A DNA stretch of 64,000 nt, from the NCBI RefSeq assembly GCF_000721605.1, contig NZ_JOIZ01000002.1, positions 301,425 to 365,424 on the forward strand, written 5' to 3'. Source of the stretch: Streptomyces sp. NRRL S-37. Lineage in GTDB: Bacteria; Actinomycetota; Actinomycetes; Streptomycetales; Streptomycetaceae. The position numbers and the translations under genes were made by a program. Below are positions 17,357 through 24,126 of this stretch, piece by piece. Numbering within the stretch: position 1 is the first letter of the stretch; the number at the start of each line of letters is the position of its first letter. Under the pieces are notes generated by a model that made no database searches, was not told the origin of the DNA, and saw only the letters and a program-made list of their open reading frames with translations.

Positions 17357-17995
17357 TCAGGCGAGTTGGGCGACGATCGCGCCGGCGAGGTCTTCCGGGA
17401 TGCCGAGGCGAGCGCGCAGGGTGGCGGTGTCGATGTCCGTGCCGGTACGGGTGCGGTGCTCGGTGGCGACCTTGCGCGCGTGGTCCACCAGCGCGGGCGG
17501 AACCGCGGGGGCCGTGGCTTGAGGAAGTGCTGGAGCAGGCTCCGGTGTGGTGACCTCCGGGGCCGGTTCGGGTGTCTCGGGGCGGTCGACGACCGGCACG
17601 GGAGCAGGCGCAGAGACCGGTTCCGGCGCGGGGTTGGTGGGTTGGTGGACGAGGAGGGTGCCGCCGAGGAAGGCGAGCGCGGGCCAGCCGGCGACGAGGA
17701 TGCGCAGCCAGGCCGGGACGTGGTCGAGGTCGAGGAGTCCGGCGGTCGCCACGTTCGCGCCGAGCGAGGCGACCAGAGCGATGACGAACCATGTCCAGGC
17801 CGAGCGGTCGCGGCGGGCGGTGCGCAGTCGGCGCCAGGCGGCGACCAAGAGGAGGTCGACCGAGACGGGATAGGCCCATGCCTTCCATCCGGTCTGTCCG
17901 GCCGCTTCGGCGAGGTCGTGCAGGTGGGCGAAGGACAGGGCACCGGCGATCACGGCCTGAATGAGCACGGCGTCGATGCGGATCGAGCGGAACAC
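17357..17995 (-). CDS. DUF2637/SpdB-like membrane protein
   Basis: 212 residues. Four hydrophobic helices fill residues 5-115 (IRIDAVLIQAVIAGALSFAH, YPVSVDLLLVAAW, TWFVIALVASLGANVATAGL, ILVAGWPALAFLGGTLLV), the DUF2637 pattern of Streptomyces spread proteins. A Pro/Glu/Ala linker follows (about 125-165), then a small helical C-terminal domain (DIDTATLRARLGIPEDLAGAI) that resembles a winged-helix end. GTG 17995 is preferred over GTG 18004 because GGAGG lies eight bases before it. It probably works with the FtsK-like translocase in intramycelial spread. Confidence 0.75.
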   Translation of the reverse strand: MFRSIRIDAVLIQAVIAGALSFAHLHDLAEAAGQTGWKAWAYPVSVDLLLVAAWRRLRTARRDRSAWTWFVIALVASLGANVATAGLLDLDHVPAWLRILVAGWPALAFLGGTLLVHQPTNPAPEPVSAPAPVPVVDRPETPEPAPEVTTPEPAPALPQATAPAVPPALVDHARKVATEHRTRTGTDIDTATLRARLGIPEDLAGAIVAQLA

Positions 17996-18062
17996 GGTCT
18001 TCACCTCCGTTCGGAAAATCGGGCCGAGGCGGGGGCCGAGGGTCGGCCCCAGCTCGGGCGGG

Positions 18063-18242
18063 TCAGGCGTCGGCGGGGATCTCTCCGGCACCCAGGCAGG
18101 ACAGGCAGATGCCGGTCTGCTGTCCGGCGACCCGGCGCTTGCGGCCGACGTGGACGGACCGGGAAACCTCGCCAGTGCCCTCACAGGCCGGGCACGGCTT
18201 GGCCGGCGGCGTTCGGCGGGCGGTCGACTTGCGTGCGGCCAT
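18063..18242 (-). CDS. small DnaJ-type zinc-ribbon element protein, 59 residues
   Basis: Two halves of a zinc site, CPACEGTG and CLSCLGAGE, each with the CxxCxGxG shape of DnaJ zinc fingers, spaced by a basic loop. A GTG at 18251 overlapping the previous stop is an alternative start. Such proteins recur in AICE transfer operons without known function. Confidence 0.6.
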   Translation of the reverse strand: MAARKSTARRTPPAKPCPACEGTGEVSRSVHVGRKRRVAGQQTGICLSCLGAGEIPADA

Positions 18243-18247
18243 GGCGC

Positions 18248-18400
18248 TCACCAGGCCCAAGGGGAGTCGGAGGTGTCCTCCGGCTCCTCGTCCTGGTAGT
18301 CGTCCATGACGTCCGGCGAGTTGTTCCAGGCGGAGAGCAAGGCCGACTCCAGCGGATCCACCGGACCGGGGTCGGGCTTCGGGAACGGAATGACCGTCAC
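18248..18400 (-). CDS. hypothetical acidic element protein, 50 residues
   Basis: An acidic, Asp/Glu/Pro-rich protein (DDYQDEEPEDTSDSPWAW at the C-end) with no membrane segment. GTG 18400 has GGGAGAG six bases upstream and is favoured over ATG 18445. It is in the transfer operon between the translocase gene and the zinc-ribbon gene. Family not recognised. Confidence 0.5.
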   Translation of the reverse strand: MTVIPFPKPDPGPVDPLESALLSAWNNSPDVMDDYQDEEPEDTSDSPWAW

Positions 18401-18485
18401 TGCGATCTCTCCCTTCGGTTTTCGGCATGGCTCGGGTAAGGGCATGGCGTGAGACGGTCACGCCGACCGGGCGAGCAGCCGGGGG

Positions 18486-19802
18486 CTAGATACCGGCGGG
18501 CTCCACAGCCGCATCGGCGCAGAGGGCCGGGCGGAACGGAGCCAGGAACGGCAGGTCCGGGGTCAGGTGGGCGAACTCCCGGCAGATGGCCGCCGCTTGA
18601 GCCGGGGTGGTCTCGGGGGTGCGGATGCGCGACCAGTAACCGGAGGCGTCACCGGCGACCGCGACGCCGGGACGGTCGGCCCGGATCCCGGTCACGGAGA
18701 CCACGGCGTCCGGGGCGATGTCACCCAAGCCCATCTCGGCGGTCTGTTTGTCGTTGACGCGATGGACGACCCGGCCGGTGAGTTGGGCCCGCAGGGCGGT
18801 TGCGCCCCTGCCCAGGTCGGAGCCGAAGCGCTGCCCGCACGCCTCCAGGAAGATCCCGATGGCGCGGGCCATCTGGCCGAGGCGGACCAGTTGCATGACC
18901 GTGTGATCGCGGGCCGCTTCCTCCTTCTTGGAGGTCACCAGGAACAGCTCTGCCACCTCGTCGATCAGCACGACCAGCGGCGCCGGCCGCACCTTCGCGG
19001 GCAGCTCCCACAGGTCCGAGACGCCGTACAGGGCGAGCAGATCGAAGCGCTCTTCCATCTCCGCAACCAGCGCGTCGACCAGGTGTCCGGCACTCTCGCG
19101 GTCGGTGGCCAGCGCCGACAGCCGCGGCGCGTACCGGGACTGCTCGACCCCGCGCTTGCAGTCGATCCCGACCAGACCCACCGGCAGCCGCGCCAGGCCC
19201 TGGATCAGGTTGCGCTGATACATCGACTTGCCCGACTGGTTCGCACCCAGCGTCAGCGCGTGCGGGATCTTGCGGTAGTCCCGCTCGAAGACCGTGCCGT
19301 CCTCCCGCAGCGCCACCGGAACCACCAGCCCGCGAGGCACGGCCCGGCGCGGCATCCGGACCCGGCCGAGCACGTCATAGCCGGTCATGCGCAGCTCGAC
19401 ATAGCCCGGCTTGGACTCCACCACGGTCACCGACTGCACACCCCAGGCGTGCCGCAGGCGCTGCGAGGAAGCGGCGATGTCGGCCGGCTCCAGCCCCGCG
19501 GGCAGACGCAGCGAGACCCGCAGCCCGGTCGAGGTCGGACGCACCCGGCGCACCTTCGGCGGAACCGGCCGCACCTCACGGCGGGCCACGTTGCGCGTCA
19601 TGAACGCCCGCAGCGCGGACGGTTGAACCGTCAGACCGCACACGTCCATGGTCGAGGCGTAGGAGAAGGTGAACCGGCCCCAGGTGACCGGCATCCCGAC
19701 CAGCGACCAGTACACGCGCGGCGCGCGGACCTTCGCATAGCCGAGACCGCCGGCCCCCGCTAAGGCTCCCGTGGCCTCCAGCCACGTCGGCAGGTCAGTC
19801 AC
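18486..19802 (-). CDS. FtsK/SpoIIIE-like conjugal DNA translocase (TraSA type)
   Basis: 438 residues with Walker A GANQSGKS (186-193) and Walker B LVVLIDE (276-282), the sensor-like RLGQMARAIGIFLEACGQR after it, and a short hydrophobic N-terminal segment for membrane contact. Streptomyces plasmids move with this single hexameric ATPase, which pumps double-stranded DNA between hyphae. The length is in the range for TraSA. It starts at GTG 19802, two bases before the stop of the preceding gene, so the two are coupled. Its promoter region carries two GntR-type operators; loss of repression would be lethal by analogy with pSAM2 kil/kor, which is inference. Confidence 0.92.
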   Translation of the reverse strand: MTDLPTWLEATGALAGAGGLGYAKVRAPRVYWSLVGMPVTWGRFTFSYASTMDVCGLTVQPSALRAFMTRNVARREVRPVPPKVRRVRPTSTGLRVSLRLPAGLEPADIAASSQRLRHAWGVQSVTVVESKPGYVELRMTGYDVLGRVRMPRRAVPRGLVVPVALREDGTVFERDYRKIPHALTLGANQSGKSMYQRNLIQGLARLPVGLVGIDCKRGVEQSRYAPRLSALATDRESAGHLVDALVAEMEERFDLLALYGVSDLWELPAKVRPAPLVVLIDEVAELFLVTSKKEEAARDHTVMQLVRLGQMARAIGIFLEACGQRFGSDLGRGATALRAQLTGRVVHRVNDKQTAEMGLGDIAPDAVVSVTGIRADRPGVAVAGDASGYWSRIRTPETTPAQAAAICREFAHLTPDLPFLAPFRPALCADAAVEPAGI

Positions 19803-19804
19803 GG

Positions 19805-20134
19805 TCAGGCCACCGAGGTGATCGCGACCGCGCGGAACGAGATCCCGTGCCGCTTCTGGCCGTTGAACTCGTTCTCCCAGTCCCGCGCCCTCAGCCCGAC
19901 GACCCGCACCGGCATGCCCGGCGCCAGACCCTCCGGGTAACCCGTCTCCGGGATGGTCACCTGGTAGAGGTTGCCCTCTCCCTCGTCCGAGACCAGCAGG
20001 CCCACCGTCGACAGCGCCGCACCGGTGTCCCGGTCCACGGCCCGCTCACCGGTCTTCTTGTTCGCCATCTTGGGTTCCGGCGCGGTCGCCACGAACACCA
20101 CAGCGGTCGAAACGTCGATCTTGAACGACGGCAT
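19805..20134 (-). CDS. SCO3933-family regulatory/accessory protein of AICEs
   Basis: 109 residues, mostly beta (FKIDVSTAVVFVATAPEPKM, TVGLLVSDEGEGNLYQVTIPE, GMPVRVVGLRARDWE, ISFRAVAITS), with the layout of the short proteins that precede traSA in AICEs and are annotated as SCO3933-family. It is the first gene of the leftward transfer-replication operon and lies next to the operators. It could be an OB-like DNA-binding protein; the biochemical role is unknown. Confidence 0.65.
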   Translation of the reverse strand: MPSFKIDVSTAVVFVATAPEPKMANKKTGERAVDRDTGAALSTVGLLVSDEGEGNLYQVTIPETGYPEGLAPGMPVRVVGLRARDWENEFNGQKRHGISFRAVAITSVA

Positions 20135-20183
20135 AGCTCACTCCAGAACACATCAGAGTTAGGCCTCTTGGACCTCTTGCTCA

Positions 20184-20199
20184 ACTTGTTGGTACAAGT
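20184..20199. promoter_or_regulatory. GntR (KorSA-like) operator 1, over the transfer-operon promoter
   Basis: ACTTGTTGGTACAAGT has perfect six-base arms and the centre TGGT. It overlaps a leftward -35 candidate (TTGAGC, with TAACTC 17 bases on) that would drive the transfer operon. Confidence 0.65.
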
Positions 20200-20251
20200 T
20201 GATGCTTCGAGATTGACGCACCGTGAGTGAGACGTCAAGCACTTCGCGCGA

Positions 20252-20267
20252 ACATGTACCAACAAGT
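20252..20267. promoter_or_regulatory. GntR (KorSA-like) operator 2, upstream of the repressor gene
   Basis: ACATGTACCAACAAGT is the inverted copy of operator 1 with one arm mismatch; the two also share a 17-bp identical inverted block (20179-20195 and 20256-20272). It lies 26 bases before the repressor ATG, so autoregulation is likely. Confidence 0.65.
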
Positions 20268-20292
20268 TGAGCGAGTGCGTCATGATGGAGGC

Positions 20293-21066
20293 ATGAGCAA
20301 GCAGCCGAAGTACCAGCAGGTGGCCGACGCGCTGCGTCGTGAGATCGACAACGGCACGTACGCCCCTGGGGACCGGCTACCGTCTGAGGCCGACTTGGCC
20401 AGCCGTTTCGATGCCTCCCGGAACACCGTCCGATCAGGACTGAGCTTGCTGGTCAGCCAAGGACTCGTTACGTCCAGTCAGGGGCTGGGCTACGAGGTGC
20501 GAAAGCATGAGGTCTTCGAACTGAACGCCTCACGCTTCGAGAACCTGACCTTCCCGCAGAACGGCGACGCTTACTCAACCGACGTCACGAACGCCGGCCG
20601 TCGCCCACATCAACGCTTCCGGGTGGAGATGACGCCCACGCCGGAGTACGTCGCCAAGCGGCTGAGAGTTGAGGCAGGTTCCCGGTCCGTACTGCGGTTT
20701 TGTCACCGCTTCGTCGATGACGTGCCGTGGTCGACTCAGGCGACCCACTACCCGGATTGGCTCATCCAGGAAGCGCCGCGACTCGCCGAACCAGGCGACA
20801 TCGACGAGGGCACCACCCGCTACCTAGCCGGCCGAGGTATCGAGCAGGTGGGCTACGCAGACGAGATCTCCACCCGCATGCCGACCCCGGAGGAAGCACA
20901 CCTCCTTGAGATTGGCCCCGGCGTCCCAGTGCTGCTCTGGACACGCACGGGCTATACAAGTGAGCGCCCCGTCCGGTGCACGGTGACGACCTTCCGCGGT
21001 GACCTGAACCGCATGAACTACGAGATCGGCGACCTGAGCGCCCGGAATGAGAACGACGTCAAGTGA
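20293..21066 (+). CDS. GntR-family (HutC/KorSA-like) transcriptional repressor
   Basis: 257 residues. N-terminal winged helix (PKYQQVADALRREIDNGTYAPGDRLPSEADLASRFDASRNTVRSGLSLLVSQGLV) and a UTRA-type effector domain (about 90-250) with the typical ending VLLWTRTGYTSERPVRCTVTTFRGDLNRMNYEI. It is divergent from the transfer operon, with paired operators between, which matches KorSA of pSAM2, the repressor that holds transfer and replication genes silent. GGAGG ends only one base before ATG 20293, so translation from an upstream ATG (20254) is possible. The coding GC content is lower than that of the host genes. Confidence 0.88.
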   Translation: MSKQPKYQQVADALRREIDNGTYAPGDRLPSEADLASRFDASRNTVRSGLSLLVSQGLVTSSQGLGYEVRKHEVFELNASRFENLTFPQNGDAYSTDVTNAGRRPHQRFRVEMTPTPEYVAKRLRVEAGSRSVLRFCHRFVDDVPWSTQATHYPDWLIQEAPRLAEPGDIDEGTTRYLAGRGIEQVGYADEISTRMPTPEEAHLLEIGPGVPVLLWTRTGYTSERPVRCTVTTFRGDLNRMNYEIGDLSARNENDVK

Positions 21067-21626
21067 GAATCACGAGCGCCACGCCCGCCGACCTTGACCG
21101 GCTGCTCAGCTTCCGGGAGGAAGCAGCGGAATGGATCAGCAAGCTTGGCAGTGACCAATGGAGCCGCCCATACCCGGCGGACCGACTCTTGGCGACCATC
21201 GAGGCCGGAACCGTCTTCATGCTGAGGGATGGTGAGCGCACCGCCGGCACCATCACACTCACGCCGGAGGCGGAAGAGGGGTTGTGGAATGCTGCGGAAC
21301 TCGGCGACCCCTCGATGTTCGTCAACAAGTTGACGGTCTCGCGCGGGTACGCAGGACAAGACCTTGGGAGCAAGCTTCTCGATTGGGCCGGCGATCGGGC
21401 GTACCGCGCTGGTGCCAAGTGGCTACGACTCGACGCGTGGACCACCAACGAGCGCCTTCAGCGGTACTACCTGGACGAAGGCTTCCAGCACGTGAGGACC
21501 GTCCTCGAAGGCAACGCCGTCAACGGGGGCCCACGAGTGTCTGGCTGGCTAGCCCAACGCCCTACCCGTCCAGCCGACCACGGTCTCACCGACGAGACAT
21601 CGAGCCCTGAACCGCTGCGCACCTGA
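21063..21626 (+). CDS. GNAT-family N-acetyltransferase
   Basis: 187 residues with the GNAT acetyl-CoA site FVNKLTVSRGYAGQDLGSKLLDWAG (the Q/RxxGxG/A pattern) and the following beta strand KWLRLDAW, then the C-terminal motif QRYYLDEGFQHVR. It starts at GTG 21063 in the stop of the GntR gene (GTGA), so the two are co-translated and probably both expressed from the kor promoter. The substrate is not predictable; possible roles are modification of a small molecule or of a toxin-like product of the element. Confidence 0.8.
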   Translation: MRITSATPADLDRLLSFREEAAEWISKLGSDQWSRPYPADRLLATIEAGTVFMLRDGERTAGTITLTPEAEEGLWNAAELGDPSMFVNKLTVSRGYAGQDLGSKLLDWAGDRAYRAGAKWLRLDAWTTNERLQRYYLDEGFQHVRTVLEGNAVNGGPRVSGWLAQRPTRPADHGLTDETSSPEPLRT

Positions 21627-22145
21627 GCTGTTACAAGTTTCTCTACCTCATCAAGCCCCGGCTGCGCTCCGCTCCGCCGGGCGCGCTTCCCGGCTCCGCT
21701 CCGGGCGCCGCTCCTGCCTCCGGCCCGCTCCGCCCGCGCTGCGCCGACGCGCGCCCACATATGGATAGGGCCGAGGCCATGAGGCGATCACCGCACAGAG
21801 CAGCCCACGGTCAAGACGATGCCTCCGGCGGGGGATCGGCCGGCACCGGGATGGAGGGGGCGCCGTTCCCGACTGCGGGTCCGTAGTGGCGTGCGCGGGG
21901 TGCTCCCATCCCGACCACCATCGACCCAGGCAGAGCCGAGCAGACGCGGCCCAGGGCGCCCAGGTCGTTCGTACAGTGGCGCGCTCCACCTGGACGCCCT
22001 GAACCACGCCCGCTCCACGGTGTGTGGGTCGACGGCGGACGGGATGGGAGCTGGGGAGGGTGGTGGGTTGCGGTGGCGTTGGGCGGTTACGGGTATGGCC
22101 ATCACGGTTAGGAACCGTCGGTTAGCGCTAACGCTAATAACGCCA

Positions 22146-22167
22146 CCTGGAGCTAACCAGCTCCAGG
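22146..22167. repeat. hairpin with 9-bp perfect stem in the AT-richer patch
   Basis: Arms CCTGGAGCT and AGCTCCAGG enclose AACC. It sits 14 bases after the palindrome GTTAGCGCTAAC and directly before a TATAGT box. Confidence 0.55.
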
Positions 22168-22311
22168 GTAGATATAGTGGCGACGCGAGACAGTAGGTCC
22201 TATTGAGTGGAGATGCAACATCAAGTTGCACCCCTAGATCGCGCCTAGACCTCCAGCACGGAGGCCCGGCCCCGGTTTGCCGACCAGGACCGGGCTCGTG
22301 CGTGGAGTAAT

Positions 22312-22354
22312 CGAAGCGGGTCCGGCCGACTAGGTAACGGTCGGACCCGCTTCG
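22312..22354. terminator. large hairpin, candidate terminator
   Basis: 13-bp perfect arms (22312-22324 and 22342-22354) around a 17-base loop that can pair further. It lies between the GNAT gene and the leftward 47-residue ORF and could end transcripts from either side. Confidence 0.4.
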
Positions 22355-22385
22355 GTCCGCTGTCGTCCGGCACCACTCCACGGCG

Positions 22386-22529
22386 CTAGCGCCGTACTAC
22401 GAGCTGCTCCACACAGGTTGCGACAGCTGCCACGGCCGGCAGAGCTTTGATCAGAAGCCGGAACCACCGTGGGTCCGGGTCAGGATCACGCTCATCCTCG
22501 CGGTCGTCGTCAGACTCTCGCCTTCCCAT
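22386..22529 (-). CDS. small element protein, 47 residues, acidic N-terminus plus hydrophobic helix
   Basis: ATG 22529 has GAGGAG six bases upstream. The N-terminal 20 residues alternate Asp/Glu with Arg (GRRESDDDREDERDPDPD); residues 21-45 form an amphipathic or membrane helix (WFRLLIKALPAVAAVATCVEQL). A perfect 16-bp palindrome (22380-22395) covers its stop and may terminate transcription. No family recognised. The presence of a good ribosome-binding site and a protein-like composition makes it a plausible real gene. Confidence 0.45.
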   Translation of the reverse strand: MGRRESDDDREDERDPDPDPRWFRLLIKALPAVAAVATCVEQLVVRR

Positions 22530-22750
22530 ACCTTGCTCCTCACCTGTGTTGCTTCCCGGGCGAGCCGGGCCCTCGACCGCGGGTGTGCGACGAGGAGCGG
22601 TGATCGGTAAGGAGCGAGCAGGCTCAGCATACCTGTGGAGCTTCGAGCTTGACGGGGCGTCAGCGGCAGACGAATTGCAAGCCGGTGCAGATCAATTAAT
22701 TCCTTCAGAAGTTTCGTCGTGTCTCCAGCACCTCCAACCTGTCCTATCCA

Positions 22751-22779
22751 AATCGGATGCGTGATTCTGGTATCCGATT
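22751..22779. promoter_or_regulatory. inverted repeat upstream of the nuclease gene, candidate operator
   Basis: AATCGGAT (22751-22758) and ATCCGATT (22772-22779) are exact inverted copies. They lie ahead of a possible promoter (TTCCCA, 16 bases, TACACT at 22813-22818). Confidence 0.4.
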
Positions 22780-22820
22780 CGACCATCTGATTCCCATGCG
22801 GCTTGGCAAGCGTACACTAA

Positions 22821-22847
22821 GCCCAGCCGCAGTAGACGCGGTTGGGC
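22821..22847 (+). promoter_or_regulatory. leader hairpin directly before the nuclease ribosome-binding site
   Basis: GCCCAGCCGC pairs with GCGGTTGGGC (one G-U pair) around AGTAGAC. The strong site AAGGAGGAG begins two bases after it, so the hairpin may limit or protect translation of the nuclease. Confidence 0.4.
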
Positions 22848-22864
22848 TAAGGAGGAGAGCGACC

Positions 22865-23809
22865 GTGACGGAGGTGAGCTCCGCGGAGCGCGAGGCCATC
22901 GAGTGGGACCTCGAACCAGGTGACGTGATCGAGCGCAAGCAGCTGCACGCCAAGTACGGCGGACGGACGCAGGGCGGCATCGGACCATCAGCCAAGACGC
23001 CGAACGTAATGATCTTTACGGACCCGATCGCCGGCGAGAAGCACGGGTACTACGACGGCTGGATGCCCGATGAGCTCTTCCACTACAGCGGGGAAGGGCA
23101 ATACGGAGATCAGCGCATGCTCTCCGGAAACGCCAGCATCCTGAACCATGAGGTCGAGGGGCGAGCCCTGCGGGTCTTCCAGGGAGCCCGGGGCAACGTG
23201 ACCTACCTCGGCCGGTTCGCTGTGGCGGGATGGTACGAAGCGGACGCGCCGGAGACTGGAGACGGGCCGCTTCGCAAGGTCATTGTCTTCAAGCTTCGCC
23301 CGCTGGACACGCCGCCCAAACACGCTGGCACGAAGCTGGGCCGGCTGCTCGCCGATCAGGAGCAACCTGTCACCGAGATCGACATTGAGCGACTAGAGAC
23401 CGAGAAGACGTACGTCGACCCGAACCGCGAGCCCTACGAGGCGGAGCGTCGGGAGGGCAAGCTGGTCCTAGACTTCAGCGCTTATCTGCGCGCCAAGGGC
23501 TACCGGGTGCACCGGCAACGGATCTTGCCTGAAGGAGAGACCAGGCCTCTCCTCACGGACCTCTACGTACCGGACCTCGATCTCCTCATCGAAGCCAAGG
23601 GCAGCGTGACACGGGAGAACATGCGCATGGCGCTTGGCCAGCTTCTCGACTACAACCGCTTCGTGCGCGCGAAGTACCGAGCCGTGCTCGTGCCAAGCAA
23701 GCCTCGCGCAGACCTCATCGGGCTCGCGGAGACTGCTGGGCAATCGATCATCTGGCCAGAGGGGAAGAGCTACAAGTGTTCAAGGCCTGACCTGCTGCCC
23801 CAAGCTTGA
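22865..23809 (+). CDS. predicted modification-dependent restriction nuclease: SRA-like domain plus PD-(D/E)XK nuclease
   Basis: 314 residues. Residues 25-148 match the SRA/YDG-type fold used to flip out modified cytosine: YGGRTQGGI, FHYSGEGQYGDQRMLSGN, then ALRVFQGARGNVTYLGRFAV and KVIVFKLRPL. Residues 200-290 look like a PD-(D/E)XK nuclease: a catalytic Asp in TDLYVPDLDL (232-240), E243-x-K245 in LLIEAKG and the supporting GQLLDYNRF helix. The order, binding domain then nuclease, is that of single-protein type IV or 5mC-dependent enzymes; ScoMcrA of Streptomyces has a related SRA-like domain but an HNH nuclease. GTG 22865 has AAGGAGGAG before it. It is element cargo, with no methyltransferase nearby, and less GC-rich than host genes. 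Confidence 0.72.
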   Translation: MTEVSSAEREAIEWDLEPGDVIERKQLHAKYGGRTQGGIGPSAKTPNVMIFTDPIAGEKHGYYDGWMPDELFHYSGEGQYGDQRMLSGNASILNHEVEGRALRVFQGARGNVTYLGRFAVAGWYEADAPETGDGPLRKVIVFKLRPLDTPPKHAGTKLGRLLADQEQPVTEIDIERLETEKTYVDPNREPYEAERREGKLVLDFSAYLRAKGYRVHRQRILPEGETRPLLTDLYVPDLDLLIEAKGSVTRENMRMALGQLLDYNRFVRAKYRAVLVPSKPRADLIGLAETAGQSIIWPEGKSYKCSRPDLLPQA

Positions 23810-23812
23810 TCA

Positions 23813-23851
23813 CTGTGGTTGCTGTACAGCAGCGAAGTACAGCAACCACAG
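23813..23851. repeat. perfect 15-bp inverted repeat containing the right 24-bp subterminal repeat
   Basis: Arms 23813-23827 and 23837-23851 are exact inverted copies around nine bases, starting three bases after the nuclease stop. The stretch 23824-23847 is identical to 13207-13230 inside attL. It can serve both as integrase arm site and as terminator of the nuclease gene. Confidence 0.65.
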
Positions 23852-23929
23852 CAACCACCCCTAACTGGCAACGTACTCGTAGGGCCGTCGTCCGCCCGGT
23901 CTGACCGTCACCGACCGATCCACATAGAG

Positions 23930-23978
23930 CTACGGATCAGAAGGTTGCAGGTTCGAATCCTGCCGAGTGCACACAGGT
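23930..23978 (+). repeat. attR, 49-bp copy of the tRNA-Arg 3' end
   Basis: Identical to 13115-13163, starting in the anticodon loop. The 5' part of the tRNA is absent here, so this is not a functional tRNA. Confidence 0.92.
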
Positions 23979-24016
23979 CGAAGCCCCCTCGGGATCATCC
24001 CGGAGGGGGCTTTGTC
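23979..24016 (+). terminator. original tRNA-Arg terminator, now behind attR
   Basis: GAAGCCCCCTC and GAGGGGGCTTT form a stem interrupted by a small inner palindrome. Before integration it would have followed tRNA-Arg. Confidence 0.6.
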
Positions 24017-24126
24017 GTGCCGGGTGTTCCGGCCCGCCGCCGCACCCGGACCGGCTCCGCCCGCGGCCGAGGCGGTGGACGGGACGGGAGCCGGGGAGAG
24101 CGGCGGGTGGGGAAGCGGGCGGCTGA

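Larger units (their letters stand above)
21627..22380. other. non-coding stretch of the element with palindromes, possible origin or regulatory region
   Basis: No convincing gene. 21655-21760 is a GC-rich patch of repeated GCTCCG-type palindromes common in Streptomyces plasmids. 22075-22260 is a locally AT-richer patch with a perfect 12-bp palindrome (22121-22132), a strong hairpin (22146-22167), a TATAGT box (22173-22178) and a 13-bp stem further on (22312-22324 with 22342-22354). It could hold an origin, an antisense RNA or a promoter. Confidence 0.4.
13164..23978. mobile_element. integrated AICE (pSAM2-like conjugative element) in tRNA-Arg
   Basis: About 10.8 kb between 49-bp direct repeats. 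Gene order from attL: integrase, excisionase, RepSA-like initiator, eight small spread/transfer proteins, FtsK-like translocase, regulatory protein, then a divergent KorSA-like GntR repressor, GNAT protein, a 47-residue small ORF and a predicted restriction nuclease beside attR. This is the standard layout of actinomycete integrative and conjugative elements, which excise, replicate by rolling circle and move as double-stranded DNA with a single translocase. All core modules look intact, so the element may be active. The right third is visibly less GC-rich than the host. Confidence 0.92.

Noticed and set aside
23930..23978. Second tRNA-Arg gene
   Set aside because: Only the 3' part from the anticodon loop is present, as expected for attR.
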